Of a stretch of 64,000 bases of DNA, positions 51,060-58,619 are shown piece by piece. The DNA lies in contig CAYSQW010000012.1 of NCBI GenBank assembly GCA_964433135.1, forward strand, positions 12,793-76,792, read 5' to 3'. Position 1 is the first letter of the stretch. Each line of letters begins with the position of its first letter. The notes under the pieces were generated by a model that worked only from the letters and a program-made list of their open reading frames with translations, was not told where the DNA came from and ran no database searches. The stretch comes from CAYSQW01 sp964433135 (GTDB taxonomy: Bacteria; Acidobacteriota; Aminicenantia; Aminicenantales; Aminicenantaceae). The position numbers and the translations under genes were made by a program.

Positions 51060-52184
51060 GTGAAAATGCAACTGCAGCGTGTATTGAATCGGGTTTATTC
51101 CGAGAAGCGGCCCCGGATCGAGGATCTGGAGTTTCTCCTTTCGCTGAAGACCCCCGATAAACGGGATGCCTTGTTCGATTTCGCCGACAGAGTTCGGGAA
51201 ACCCATATGGGTCGCGGGATTTTGCTGCGCGGTATCGTGGAGTTCTCCAATCACTGCCGAAACACCTGCCGCTACTGCGGCTTGAACCGATTTCAGGACG
51301 GATTGGAGCGTTTCCGCATGACCAGGGACGAGGTTTTGGCCTGCGTACGGAATATCGATGAAGCCGGGATCAAAACCGTTGTTCTGCAGTCCGGAGAAGA
51401 TCCGGAATGTGATTCCGGCTGGCTGGCTGAGCTTGTTTTCGATATAAAAGAGCATTTTTCAGGTGCGGTGACGCTGTCGGTCGGAGAATGGACGGCTGAG
51501 GAATATGACTTATGGCGAAGAGCCGGAGCCGACAGGTATTTGCTTAAAATCGAAACCACGAATCCGAAGCTTTATAGAGATCTTCATCCGGGAATGGACC
51601 ATAACTTCCGTCTGGCATGTCTCGAAACCCTGGCTTCTCTGGATTATCAAACCGGATCCGGATCCATCGTCGGGATTAAAGGACAATCGGTACGGGATCT
51701 GGCGAAGGATATACTCTATTTTTCCGAAAGCGAGTTCTCCATGCTCGGGATCGGTCCTTTCATCCCCCATTCCGGAACGGATATGGGGAGAGAGCCGCCG
51801 GGGGGGATGGACCTGGCGTTGAAGATGTTGGCCGTGGCGCGGATCGTGACCAAAAACACCCATCTTCCGGCGACAACGGCCCTGGGGAGTCAATCCGGGA
51901 GCAGCGCCTGGAAGGCCGCCCTGAAGGCGGGTGCGAATGTTATCATGCCCAATTTTACACCGGCTCCATACCGGCGCGGCTATGACATCTATCCCGGTCG
52001 GGATCGGGTGGCCGAGTCCCCTAAATCCTGTGTGGCGGTGGTGGAGTCCATGGCTCGGTCGATCCGGCGTACAGTGGATTTTTGCCGGGGGGATTCCCTG
52101 AAGATGAACAAAAGAGTTTTTCAAGCGGACGCGGGTCCGTTTTATTTCCGTAAAAAATCTCAAGGAGGCGATACAATTGTCTAA
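51060..52184 (+). CDS. hydE: [FeFe] hydrogenase maturase HydE (radical SAM)
   Basis: 374 residues with GTG start at 51060; ATG 51066 is an alternative. Radical SAM motif CRNTCRYCG (Cys66, 70, 73), GGEDP-like QSGEDPE, and family segments SVGEWTAEEYDLWRRAGADR, IETTNPKLYRDLHP, GPFIPHSGTDM and PATTALGSQ. HydE acts after HydG on the Fe-CO-CN synthon to build the dithiolate-bridged diiron precursor. The last bases overlap the next gene (8 bases), whose ribosome site lies inside hydE. Confidence 0.95.
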   Translation: MKMQLQRVLNRVYSEKRPRIEDLEFLLSLKTPDKRDALFDFADRVRETHMGRGILLRGIVEFSNHCRNTCRYCGLNRFQDGLERFRMTRDEVLACVRNIDEAGIKTVVLQSGEDPECDSGWLAELVFDIKEHFSGAVTLSVGEWTAEEYDLWRRAGADRYLLKIETTNPKLYRDLHPGMDHNFRLACLETLASLDYQTGSGSIVGIKGQSVRDLAKDILYFSESEFSMLGIGPFIPHSGTDMGREPPGGMDLALKMLAVARIVTKNTHLPATTALGSQSGSSAWKAALKAGANVIMPNFTPAPYRRGYDIYPGRDRVAESPKSCVAVVESMARSIRRTVDFCRGDSLKMNKRVFQADAGPFYFRKKSQGGDTIV

Positions 52185-52563
52185 TAAAGTTTTGATTATT
52201 GATGATGACCCGGAGTTTGTGGAGGCTATGTCCAATCTTCTGGATGCTAAAGGATATGATGTCCTGAGTGCCTCCAATGGAAAAGATGGAGTTTCCAAGG
52301 CCAAGGAGATGATCCCGGATATTATTCTGTTGGATGTGATGATGACCACTAAATCAGAAGGATTCGATACGGCGAGAGAACTGCACGAAGACGCTAATCT
52401 GCGTGAAGTTCCGGTGGTGATGATCAGCGGAGTGCGCAAGGAGATGAATCTCCCTTTCGGTTTTGAGCCGGATGAAGATTGGCTTCCTGTCAAGGCTTTT
52501 CTGGAAAAGCCCGTCAAACCGGACGTCCTGTTGAAGACGATCGAGGAGAATATCAGGAAATAA
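52177..52563 (+). CDS. Single-domain response regulator, hydrogenase-associated subtype, copy 2
   Basis: 128 residues, TTG start at 52177 preceded by AAGGAGG at ideal distance; no ATG fits. Receiver landmarks: VLIIDDDPEF, phospho-acceptor in IILLDVMM, VVMISGVRK and FLEKPVKP. It shares with the 41665 regulator the insertion NLPFGFEPDEDWLPVKAF between switch Ser and conserved Lys. No output domain. Lying between hydE and hydF inside the hydrogenase operon, it is the likely phosphorylation partner of the kinase at 43163 and may control assembly or activity by contact, not transcription. Confidence 0.92.
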   Translation: MSNKVLIIDDDPEFVEAMSNLLDAKGYDVLSASNGKDGVSKAKEMIPDIILLDVMMTTKSEGFDTARELHEDANLREVPVVMISGVRKEMNLPFGFEPDEDWLPVKAFLEKPVKPDVLLKTIEENIRK

Positions 52564-52590
52564 GCGGTCCTTATATTCATGGAGAAAGGC

Positions 52591-53826
52591 ATGGTGCGCA
52601 AGGCCCCCAGAGGATTTCGTCTGCATATCGGAATTTTCGGGCGGCGGAATGTCGGCAAAAGCTCAATTCTGAACCGATTGACGGGACAGAACATCTCTAT
52701 TGTCGCTCCCGAGGCGGGAACGACCACCGATCCCGTTGAAAAGCCCATGGAGATGCTCCCGATCGGGCCGGTTCTTTTTATCGATACCGCCGGGGTGGAT
52801 GACCAAGGAGCCCTTGGGAAAAGGCGCATCGAAAAAACCCGTCAGGCCCTGAGGCGAACGGACCTGGCTTTGGTGGTGGCTGAAGCCGACCGATGGGGAG
52901 ATTTCGAAAACGATCTGATGGGGGAATTAGAAATGCTGGAAATTCCGGCGATCATCGTTTTCAACAAGTCCGATGTCTCTCGACCATCGCTTGAATTACA
53001 AAAGACGGCGGCTCTTCGATCCGCTTCGGTCTGTGTGGTCAGTGCGTTGAAAGACGCGGATCTGGAGCCGCTCCGCCGTGCCGTCGCATCCGCGATCCCC
53101 TCCGAAGACCTCTCCCCTCCCGTGATTTTACGCGACCTCGTTCCCGCCGGGAGGATTGCGGTACTGGTCGTTCCCATCGACAAGGAAGCTCCCAAGGGGC
53201 GATTGATCCTTCCCCAGGTACAGTCCATCCGGGATCTCCTGGACGGAGGAGCGGCGGCCCTTGTCTGCCGGGATTCCGAACTCGAATCGACGCTCGATCA
53301 GCTTGGCGCCCCCCCCGCGCTGGTGGTGACGGATTCCCAGGCTTTTTCAAAGGTAGCGGAGGACACGCACGAAACCATATTGATGACCAGTTTTTCCATC
53401 CTTTTCGCGCGTTTCAAGGGAGACCTGGAGGAAATGACCCGGGCGGTCAAAAGCATCGAGCGGCTCAAGGCCGGAGACCGGATCCTGATTGCGGAAGCCT
53501 GCACCCACCATCCCATCGAAGACGATATCGGGACCGTAAAAATCCCCGCCTGGCTGCGCTCACATGTCGGGAGCGATCTCGCGATCGAGCACATCCGAGG
53601 ATATGATTATCCCGACGATCTTTCCGTTTATAAGCTCATCATTCACTGCGGTGCCTGCATGTGGAATCGACGGGAAATGCTGTCAAGACTCCGAATAGCC
53701 CGGCACGCCGGTGTGCCGCTCACCAATTACGGTTTGACCATCGCCCAAACGCTTGGAATTCTGGAGCGTGCGCTGCGTCCCTTCCCGGAGGCGCACCGGA
53801 TCTATCGGGAAACGAAGGAGCGCTGA
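52591..53826 (+). CDS. hydF: [FeFe] hydrogenase maturation GTPase HydF
   Basis: 411 residues from 52591, where GGAGAAAGG precedes ATG-GTG; the ATG at 52579 has no ribosome site. N-terminal GTPase: G1 GRRNVGKSS, G2 region GTTTDP, G3 DTAGVDD, G4 NKSD. A dimerisation domain follows. The C-terminal cluster domain has EACTHHPIEDDIG (CXH) and IHCGACMWNRREM (HCXXC), the [4Fe-4S] ligands. HydF is the scaffold that carries the diiron precursor from HydE/HydG to HydA. Last gene of the hydrogenase run, 27 bases after the regulator. Confidence 0.96.
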   Translation: MVRKAPRGFRLHIGIFGRRNVGKSSILNRLTGQNISIVAPEAGTTTDPVEKPMEMLPIGPVLFIDTAGVDDQGALGKRRIEKTRQALRRTDLALVVAEADRWGDFENDLMGELEMLEIPAIIVFNKSDVSRPSLELQKTAALRSASVCVVSALKDADLEPLRRAVASAIPSEDLSPPVILRDLVPAGRIAVLVVPIDKEAPKGRLILPQVQSIRDLLDGGAAALVCRDSELESTLDQLGAPPALVVTDSQAFSKVAEDTHETILMTSFSILFARFKGDLEEMTRAVKSIERLKAGDRILIAEACTHHPIEDDIGTVKIPAWLRSHVGSDLAIEHIRGYDYPDDLSVYKLIIHCGACMWNRREMLSRLRIARHAGVPLTNYGLTIAQTLGILERALRPFPEAHRIYRETKER

Positions 53827-53844
53827 TCTCCCGCCGCGGATTCT

Positions 53845-53873
53845 CCGAATGGGCGGTCCGCCCGGATTCCGGC
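53845..53873. terminator. Hairpin between hydF and the convergent ABC gene
   Basis: GGGCG (53851-53855) and CGCCC (53859-53863) form a tight stem extended imperfectly by flanking CCGAAT/GGATTCCGG. No T-run, so the call is tentative. Confidence 0.3.
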
Positions 53874-53879
53874 TGAGTG

Positions 53880-54557
53880 CTAAGGATTGAAATTCTCCGC
53901 GACGATCTTTCCGTCGAAGAGATGGACCACCCGCTGTCCGTAATTCGCCTGCTCCGGTTGATGGGTGACCATGAGGAGGGTGGTTCCCATCTCGTTCCGA
54001 TGCCGCAGAAGGCGCATGACATCCATCGCGGAATCGGAGTCAAGGTTTCCGGTCGGCTCATCGACCAGCAGGAGGGAGGGATCGGTTGCCAGAGCGCGAG
54101 CGACGGCCGTGCGTTGGCGTTCCCCTCCGGAGAGATGGCGGGGGTATCGGCGCCTTTGAGAAAGCATCCCGGTTTCTTCGAGCATCTCCATGACCCGTTT
54201 CCGGCGGGTTGAGGTGCTGGGGAGAAGAGAAAAGAGGGGGATCTCGATGTTTTCAAAAACGCTGAGCTCTTCGATGAGATGACAATGCTGAAAAATGTAC
54301 CCCATCCGCGTTCTGCGCAGTTCCCTCCGTTCTGATTCGGAAAGTTGCCGGACATCCCGCCCCATGCAGTGATATTCCCCCGACGTAGGACGATCGAGCA
54401 GCCCCAGAATGTTCAGAAGCGTGGTTTTACCGCTTCCCGAAGGTCCCATGACAACGGTGAATTCCCCGGGTTGCACCGCGAAGGAAATTTCCTCCAGGGC
54501 CATGGTTCGGGTGGGGGAATCGGAGTAGATCTTGGTAAGATCCAAGATTCTGAGCAT
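53880..54557 (-). CDS. ABC transporter ATP-binding protein, LolD/MacB type
   Basis: 225 residues from 54557, where GAGG lies five bases upstream; the preceding ATG (54560) is too close to that site. Walker A GPSGSGKTT, Q loop YIFQHCHLIEEL, signature LSGGERQRTAVARAL, Walker B LLLVDEPTGNLD, and the switch His in VTHQPEQ. The N-terminus and the QHCHLI/GNLD phrases place it with LolD/MacB/FtsE-type ATPases, which drive lipoprotein release or mechanotransmission. No permease of that class is adjacent, so it must pair with one encoded elsewhere. Confidence 0.9.
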   Translation of the reverse strand: MLRILDLTKIYSDSPTRTMALEEISFAVQPGEFTVVMGPSGSGKTTLLNILGLLDRPTSGEYHCMGRDVRQLSESERRELRRTRMGYIFQHCHLIEELSVFENIEIPLFSLLPSTSTRRKRVMEMLEETGMLSQRRRYPRHLSGGERQRTAVARALATDPSLLLVDEPTGNLDSDSAMDVMRLLRHRNEMGTTLLMVTHQPEQANYGQRVVHLFDGKIVAENFNP

Positions 54558-54629
54558 CATATCCTCAAATTTTAAAAAACGGAATAAGCGGATGATCATC
54601 CCAACAGCGGGTTTTCCTCATCACACGAT

Positions 54630-54662
54630 AATATATCATGTGCACGGATTGACTTAAAGTCA
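54630..54662. promoter_or_regulatory. Dyad-rich region upstream of the ABC gene
   Basis: The palindrome TGACTTAAAGTCA (54650-54662) overlaps a weak minus-strand promoter (TTTAAG 54658-54653, 17 bases, TATATT 54635-54630). It could be an operator, but it is short. Confidence 0.3.
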
Positions 54663-54737
54663 TGGAGCCGGGATCAAGACTTTGGATCGAAGAGGATTGC
54701 TGATGAGGCTCCAATCGATAAAATATCTGTTTTCGGG

Positions 54738-54765
54738 TTGAAATCTATTTTTTCATTCATATAAT
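54738..54765 (+). promoter_or_regulatory. Promoter of the 54833 gene
   Basis: TTGAAA (54738-54743), 16-bp spacer, TATAAT (54760-54765), with a leader of about 60 bases. Confidence 0.6.
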
Positions 54766-54832
54766 AATCATTAGTGTCGTGGGGATTTTTCAGCATCCGG
54801 GCGTCTCCCGATGCGAAAGGAGATGAAAAATC

Positions 54833-55180
54833 ATGAGATCCCGTTTCCGTTTCAGAGGGCCGCATTTCAGGCTTATTTTAGCGGTATTGTTGTGTATGAT
54901 TTTTTTTATGGGTTCTGAAGAGAGCGAGCGATGCGAGGGGAGCTCGACGAAAGGAACTCTTGCTGTGATTAACAGCACGGGGTATGAGCTGACCGTAAAA
55001 ATATCAGGTCCCTCAGGGCCTTGGAATTACACCGCGGCCGTCGGGGATTCGCGTTCCTTTACGGCCGAGCCGGGGAAATATACCGCTTCCTATGCGGAGA
55101 ATACATTCCGTGCTCAATTCACAAGCAAAAGCACTGACGTTGAGAAGGGAAAGACGGCGTCCATCAACATGACATTTTAA
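54833..55180 (+). CDS. Small secreted protein of unknown function
   Basis: 115 residues with an AAAGGAG ribosome site. Signal peptide (basic MRSRFRFRG then LILAVLLCMIFFMG), then about 80 residues with alternating strands: GTLAVINSTGYELTVKISG, WNYTAAVGDSRSFTAEPGKY, ASYAENTFRAQFTS, KGKTASINMTF. This looks like a single beta-sandwich or PEGA-like domain. No cofactor motif. It is followed after 41 bases by an SH3b/barrel gene. Confidence 0.7.
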   Translation: MRSRFRFRGPHFRLILAVLLCMIFFMGSEESERCEGSSTKGTLAVINSTGYELTVKISGPSGPWNYTAAVGDSRSFTAEPGKYTASYAENTFRAQFTSKSTDVEKGKTASINMTF

Positions 55181-55221
55181 CGGATGATGCAATCTCATGC
55201 CGGTTATAAGAAGGGGATAAA

Positions 55222-56112
55222 ATGAAAAAATCAATTCTGATACTATCGATTTTAATGATCGCGGGAAGTTTCACGCCGGCTCGGGCCCAGAACCGGGTGC
55301 AGGTGATCGTGGAGCGGGCGAACGTTCGCTTGAGTCCGGATCTCAACAGCCAGGTCATCGACCAAGTGCCCATGGGAGCGGTGCTGGAATACACCCAGGT
55401 GGAGGGCGAATGGTTTCTGGTGAACCTGCCGGCCAACGCCCAGGGATTCGTGATCACCGGGTACATCCACCGAAGTGTCGTCAATGTCATCTCGGAAACC
55501 GCCGCACCCCCAAGGCAGCCCGTGCGGCAGTCTCCCTCCGTACCGCAGAGGGCCGCGCCGCCCCCGACCCCGGTCCAGCCTCAGTACCGGCCGGTCCGCC
55601 GGGCTTATGCCCCGAATCCTCAGGCGCGTCTTATCGCGGGACCTTTCGTCAAGTTCGGTTGGCAGCACAAACCCGATCCGGGAGGTTTCAACTATGCATG
55701 GATGGGGAGTGTGGGCTTTGATAAAGGGATCAGCCGGAACTTCGCTTTGGGTCTTGAGATCATGCCGGCTTACCGCAATTATGCCGACATCGATCTTTCT
55801 ATTTTGCCCGTGAAGGGATTCGTCAACCTGAAAGCCGGGGAAAGCCTGGGGAGGCTCTGGTCGAAGATCGGATTCATCAACTTATACGGCGGAGTCGGCG
55901 CGGGAGCCCAAGCCTCATTCGTCAAGGCGGAATTCGAAGGCGAGACGTTCACCGATTTCGATGTGATGTTCGCTTACCATTTTCTCTTTGGCCTGGAACT
56001 CGATATCCGGGCCCTGCGGCTGCTTTTGGAATATCAGCTCATACAGGTTCCCGATCCCGATGTCGACCCCAATTATTTCGGCCATTACATCATGTTCGGG
56101 ATTCGATTCTAA
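55222..56112 (+). CDS. SH3b domain linked to an outer-membrane beta-barrel
   Basis: 296 residues. Signal peptide about 1-23 (ILILSILMIAGSFTPARAQ). Residues about 25-90 form a bacterial SH3 domain (VERANVRLSPDLNSQVIDQV, GEWFLVNL, GFVITGYIH) that often binds peptidoglycan. A proline-rich linker follows (about 95-130, many P/Q/R). The C-terminal about 165 residues alternate like a barrel and end in FGIRF, with terminal Phe. The layout would tether the outer membrane to the cell wall through the SH3 domain. No exact homologue recognised. Confidence 0.75.
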   Translation: MKKSILILSILMIAGSFTPARAQNRVQVIVERANVRLSPDLNSQVIDQVPMGAVLEYTQVEGEWFLVNLPANAQGFVITGYIHRSVVNVISETAAPPRQPVRQSPSVPQRAAPPPTPVQPQYRPVRRAYAPNPQARLIAGPFVKFGWQHKPDPGGFNYAWMGSVGFDKGISRNFALGLEIMPAYRNYADIDLSILPVKGFVNLKAGESLGRLWSKIGFINLYGGVGAGAQASFVKAEFEGETFTDFDVMFAYHFLFGLELDIRALRLLLEYQLIQVPDPDVDPNYFGHYIMFGIRF

Positions 56113-56234
56113 TCGGAAGCGGATATGGAATGGGATTAAAATGACCTTTCTGGAACGCGGCGTCATAAGAGCCGGGTTCCGGGAGATGGATCCGGAAAGA
56201 AAAAAATAAGCCGCGAGTAAGGAGGATAACCCTT

Positions 56235-57911
56235 ATGAAGATGATGAAAGCACCGGGTGCCGTCCTGTTTGTATTGATGCTGGCCTCTTTAGGGATAGCA
56301 CAGAATGTCGATGAGGAATTTCAAGGTTGTACGGTCATCGGGGCCGGGAAAATGGCCACGGTCGACGGATCCGTTTTTACGTCGCACACCGACTGCTGCA
56401 GCGAATGCCGGGTGCATGTGGTTCCGGCTCGGAAATTCAAAAAAGGCGCTATGGCTCCGGTTTATTGGGGGATGGTTTATTTCGGTCGTGATGACGAGCG
56501 TGCCGGGCTTCCCCTGGGAGATTACGGCAAGGTCATCGGAGAGATCCCTCAGGTCGAAAACACCTTCGCCTATTTCCATACGGGGTATTCCCAGATGAAT
56601 GAATACCAGCTGGCGATCGGGGAGTCGACCTGCAGTCAACGGAAAGAACTGGCGACGCCTTTTGTTGAAGGGGTGACACGTCAGATCATGACCATCGAAC
56701 AGGCGCAGGTATTCGCGCTCCAGCGCTGTAAAACCGCCAGGGAGGCTGTCGATGTGATCGCCTCTCTGGTTGAAACCTACGGTTTTCTCCCCTCCTGCGG
56801 AGGAGCGGAAGCGCTCTGCATCGCAGATCCCGGGGAACTCTGGGTGATGGAAATATTCAGCGTCGGTCCCGAATGGGAACCCGGGAACGGAGAGCCGGGC
56901 GCGATCTGGGCGGCGCGGCGGGTACCGGATGATCATGTTACGGTCATCTCCAATTATGTGCGGATCCGGGAGATCGACCTGGAAAACCCCGATTTCCTGG
57001 CGTCACCCAATTATATGCAGGCCGCCGTGGATCGCGGTTGGTATGATCCGCAAAGTGGCAAGCCTTTTATCTGGCAGGAAGTCTATGCCCCTCCCATTCG
57101 GGAGGGCAGCCTGAGCCGTCTCTGGGTTGTCTACAGCGCGGTCGCGCCACGGTATAAAGCCTGGCCGCGGCGCGGCGTCTCGGGACCGACCGGACCCGGC
57201 ACGATGTATCGACAGGGATACGAGGGAGCGGCGTTCTATCCTTTCTCGGTCAAGGCGGAGAAGAAACTCTCCATTCAGGACATGATCGCGTTTCAGCGCT
57301 CGGTTTCCGCCGGTACGGTCTACGACATGGAGGCCGATCGTGCCTGGTTGGTGCCGGACTATCACGGAGGGTATGTGAAAAGTTCGCTGGCGACGCCTTT
57401 TCCTTCCGGTCCCATGAAAGAACTGCTGCGCATCACCCCTCACCGCAATATCGCTTCCCAGGGCTATGGGATGGTCGCCCAACTCAGGGATTGGCTCCCG
57501 GATGCCGTCGGCGGGATCTACTGGTTTTATGTCGACTGCCCCTATGTCAGCACCCATGTTCCCATTTATGCCGGGGTTCGGGAGATCCACCCGGCGTATA
57601 AGAACTACGATGTCCATCGTTTCAGCGATGACTCCGCGCGTTGGGCGGTGGATTTCATCGACAACCTGCTGCACCTTCAGTGGCAGCAGGCCGTCAAGGA
57701 CCTGCACGCGGTGAGGGATCCGCTGCAGGAAGAATTCTTTGCCGGGCAGCAGGCGGTGGACGAAAAAGTTCTGAAGATGGTTAAGAAAGATCCCGATACA
57801 GCCCGGGATTTTCTTACCGAGCTGACGAAAAAGCGTATGGAACGCGTGGTGAATATGTACAAGGAACTGCGTGCTACGCTGATCACGAAGTATAACAACA
57901 GCATTTACTGA
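56235..57911 (+). CDS. Secreted C69-family dipeptidase
   Basis: 558 residues, ribosome site AAGGAGG. Signal peptide about 1-22. The Ntn-type catalytic Cys is expected at the new N-terminus: Cys32 in FQGCTVIGAGKMATVDGS, matching the C69 (PepD) pattern 'C-T-x-x-x-x-x-x-A-T-x-D-G'. Further family segments: NEYQLAIGEST, YGFLPSCGGAEALCIADPGELWVMEI, ISNYVRIREIDL and the C-terminal helical region. The family hydrolyses a wide range of dipeptides. Removal of about 31 residues is inferred from the motif. It is one of four secreted peptidase genes in this part of the window. Confidence 0.9.
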   Translation: MKMMKAPGAVLFVLMLASLGIAQNVDEEFQGCTVIGAGKMATVDGSVFTSHTDCCSECRVHVVPARKFKKGAMAPVYWGMVYFGRDDERAGLPLGDYGKVIGEIPQVENTFAYFHTGYSQMNEYQLAIGESTCSQRKELATPFVEGVTRQIMTIEQAQVFALQRCKTAREAVDVIASLVETYGFLPSCGGAEALCIADPGELWVMEIFSVGPEWEPGNGEPGAIWAARRVPDDHVTVISNYVRIREIDLENPDFLASPNYMQAAVDRGWYDPQSGKPFIWQEVYAPPIREGSLSRLWVVYSAVAPRYKAWPRRGVSGPTGPGTMYRQGYEGAAFYPFSVKAEKKLSIQDMIAFQRSVSAGTVYDMEADRAWLVPDYHGGYVKSSLATPFPSGPMKELLRITPHRNIASQGYGMVAQLRDWLPDAVGGIYWFYVDCPYVSTHVPIYAGVREIHPAYKNYDVHRFSDDSARWAVDFIDNLLHLQWQQAVKDLHAVRDPLQEEFFAGQQAVDEKVLKMVKKDPDTARDFLTELTKKRMERVVNMYKELRATLITKYNNSIY

Positions 57912-57968
57912 TCCGTTTTTGTCTCCGCCGCGATTTTTCCGGACGCGGTTTTCTGTTACAATTTATGA

Positions 57969-58421
57969 GTGAAAAAAAGATCCGCCTTGATACTGCTCAT
58001 CTTTAATGGAATCCTGCTGTGTGCGGCCTGGACATTGGCGCTGGTCGCTTATCCGCGGCTGCCCGCAAGAATCCCGTTGTGGCTTGATGTCTTCGGCGGA
58101 GGAATCATCCTGGCACGGAAATCTCCATGGTTTTTTATTTACCCCGTCTTACAGAGTCTTTTCTGTGTTTTTTTCGTTGGATTCGCCCGTCGGCTGAACC
58201 CTGGGAAATCCGAGGGCCCGGGAGTTCAGCTGAAACGCGAGCAGATTTATCTCACTCTGATTTTTTTCAACATGATCTTCATCCACCTGCTCAGCAGTCT
58301 GGTGCTTGCGGCTCACAACATCGTAAACGGCGTCAACCGGTTCTATCTTTTCGCTCTCTTCGGAATCATTCTGGTCCTTTTTCCCTATTTTCGTTTGCGG
58401 GCTCGTATCCTGAAAAGGTGA
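57969..58421 (+). CDS. DUF1648 domain membrane protein
   Basis: 150 residues, GTG start at 57969. Four hydrophobic segments (ALILLIFNGILLCAAWTLAL, WFFIYPVLQSLFCVFFVGF, IYLTLIFFNMIFIHLLSSLV, FYLFALFGIILVLFPYF). After TM1 the motif YPRLPARIPLWLDVFGG is the DUF1648 signature. The family is found in small inner-membrane proteins of unknown role. A TACAAT box at 57957-57962 lies just before the start, which could make the mRNA nearly leaderless, but no good -35 accompanies it. Confidence 0.75.
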   Translation: MKKRSALILLIFNGILLCAAWTLALVAYPRLPARIPLWLDVFGGGIILARKSPWFFIYPVLQSLFCVFFVGFARRLNPGKSEGPGVQLKREQIYLTLIFFNMIFIHLLSSLVLAAHNIVNGVNRFYLFALFGIILVLFPYFRLRARILKR

Positions 58422-58537
58422 ATCGCAGACGGAATGTCGTAAGAGTTTGCTTTCCCATCCGCATAGAATCATGTATCCGCAGTGAAGCGGAGAACGATGG
58501 GTATGCAGGATATCGCCGATCTGATTCCCCTGCTGAT

Positions 58538-58567
58538 TTGACATGACGGGACCCTCTCACGTATAAG
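58538..58567 (+). promoter_or_regulatory. Promoter of the M24 peptidase pair
   Basis: TTGACA (58538-58543), 18-bp spacer, TATAAG (58562-58567). The spacer begins TGACG exactly as in the promoter at 63837-63865. Confidence 0.65.
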
Positions 58568-58619
58568 GGACATTCGGTTTATCGGCATCATACCAACCCG
58601 TTCAAGGAGGTCATGCGTC

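Noticed and set aside
58127..58546. 139-codon frame overlapping the DUF1648 gene
   Set aside because: No start context, and it overlaps a gene with clear membrane segments and family signature.
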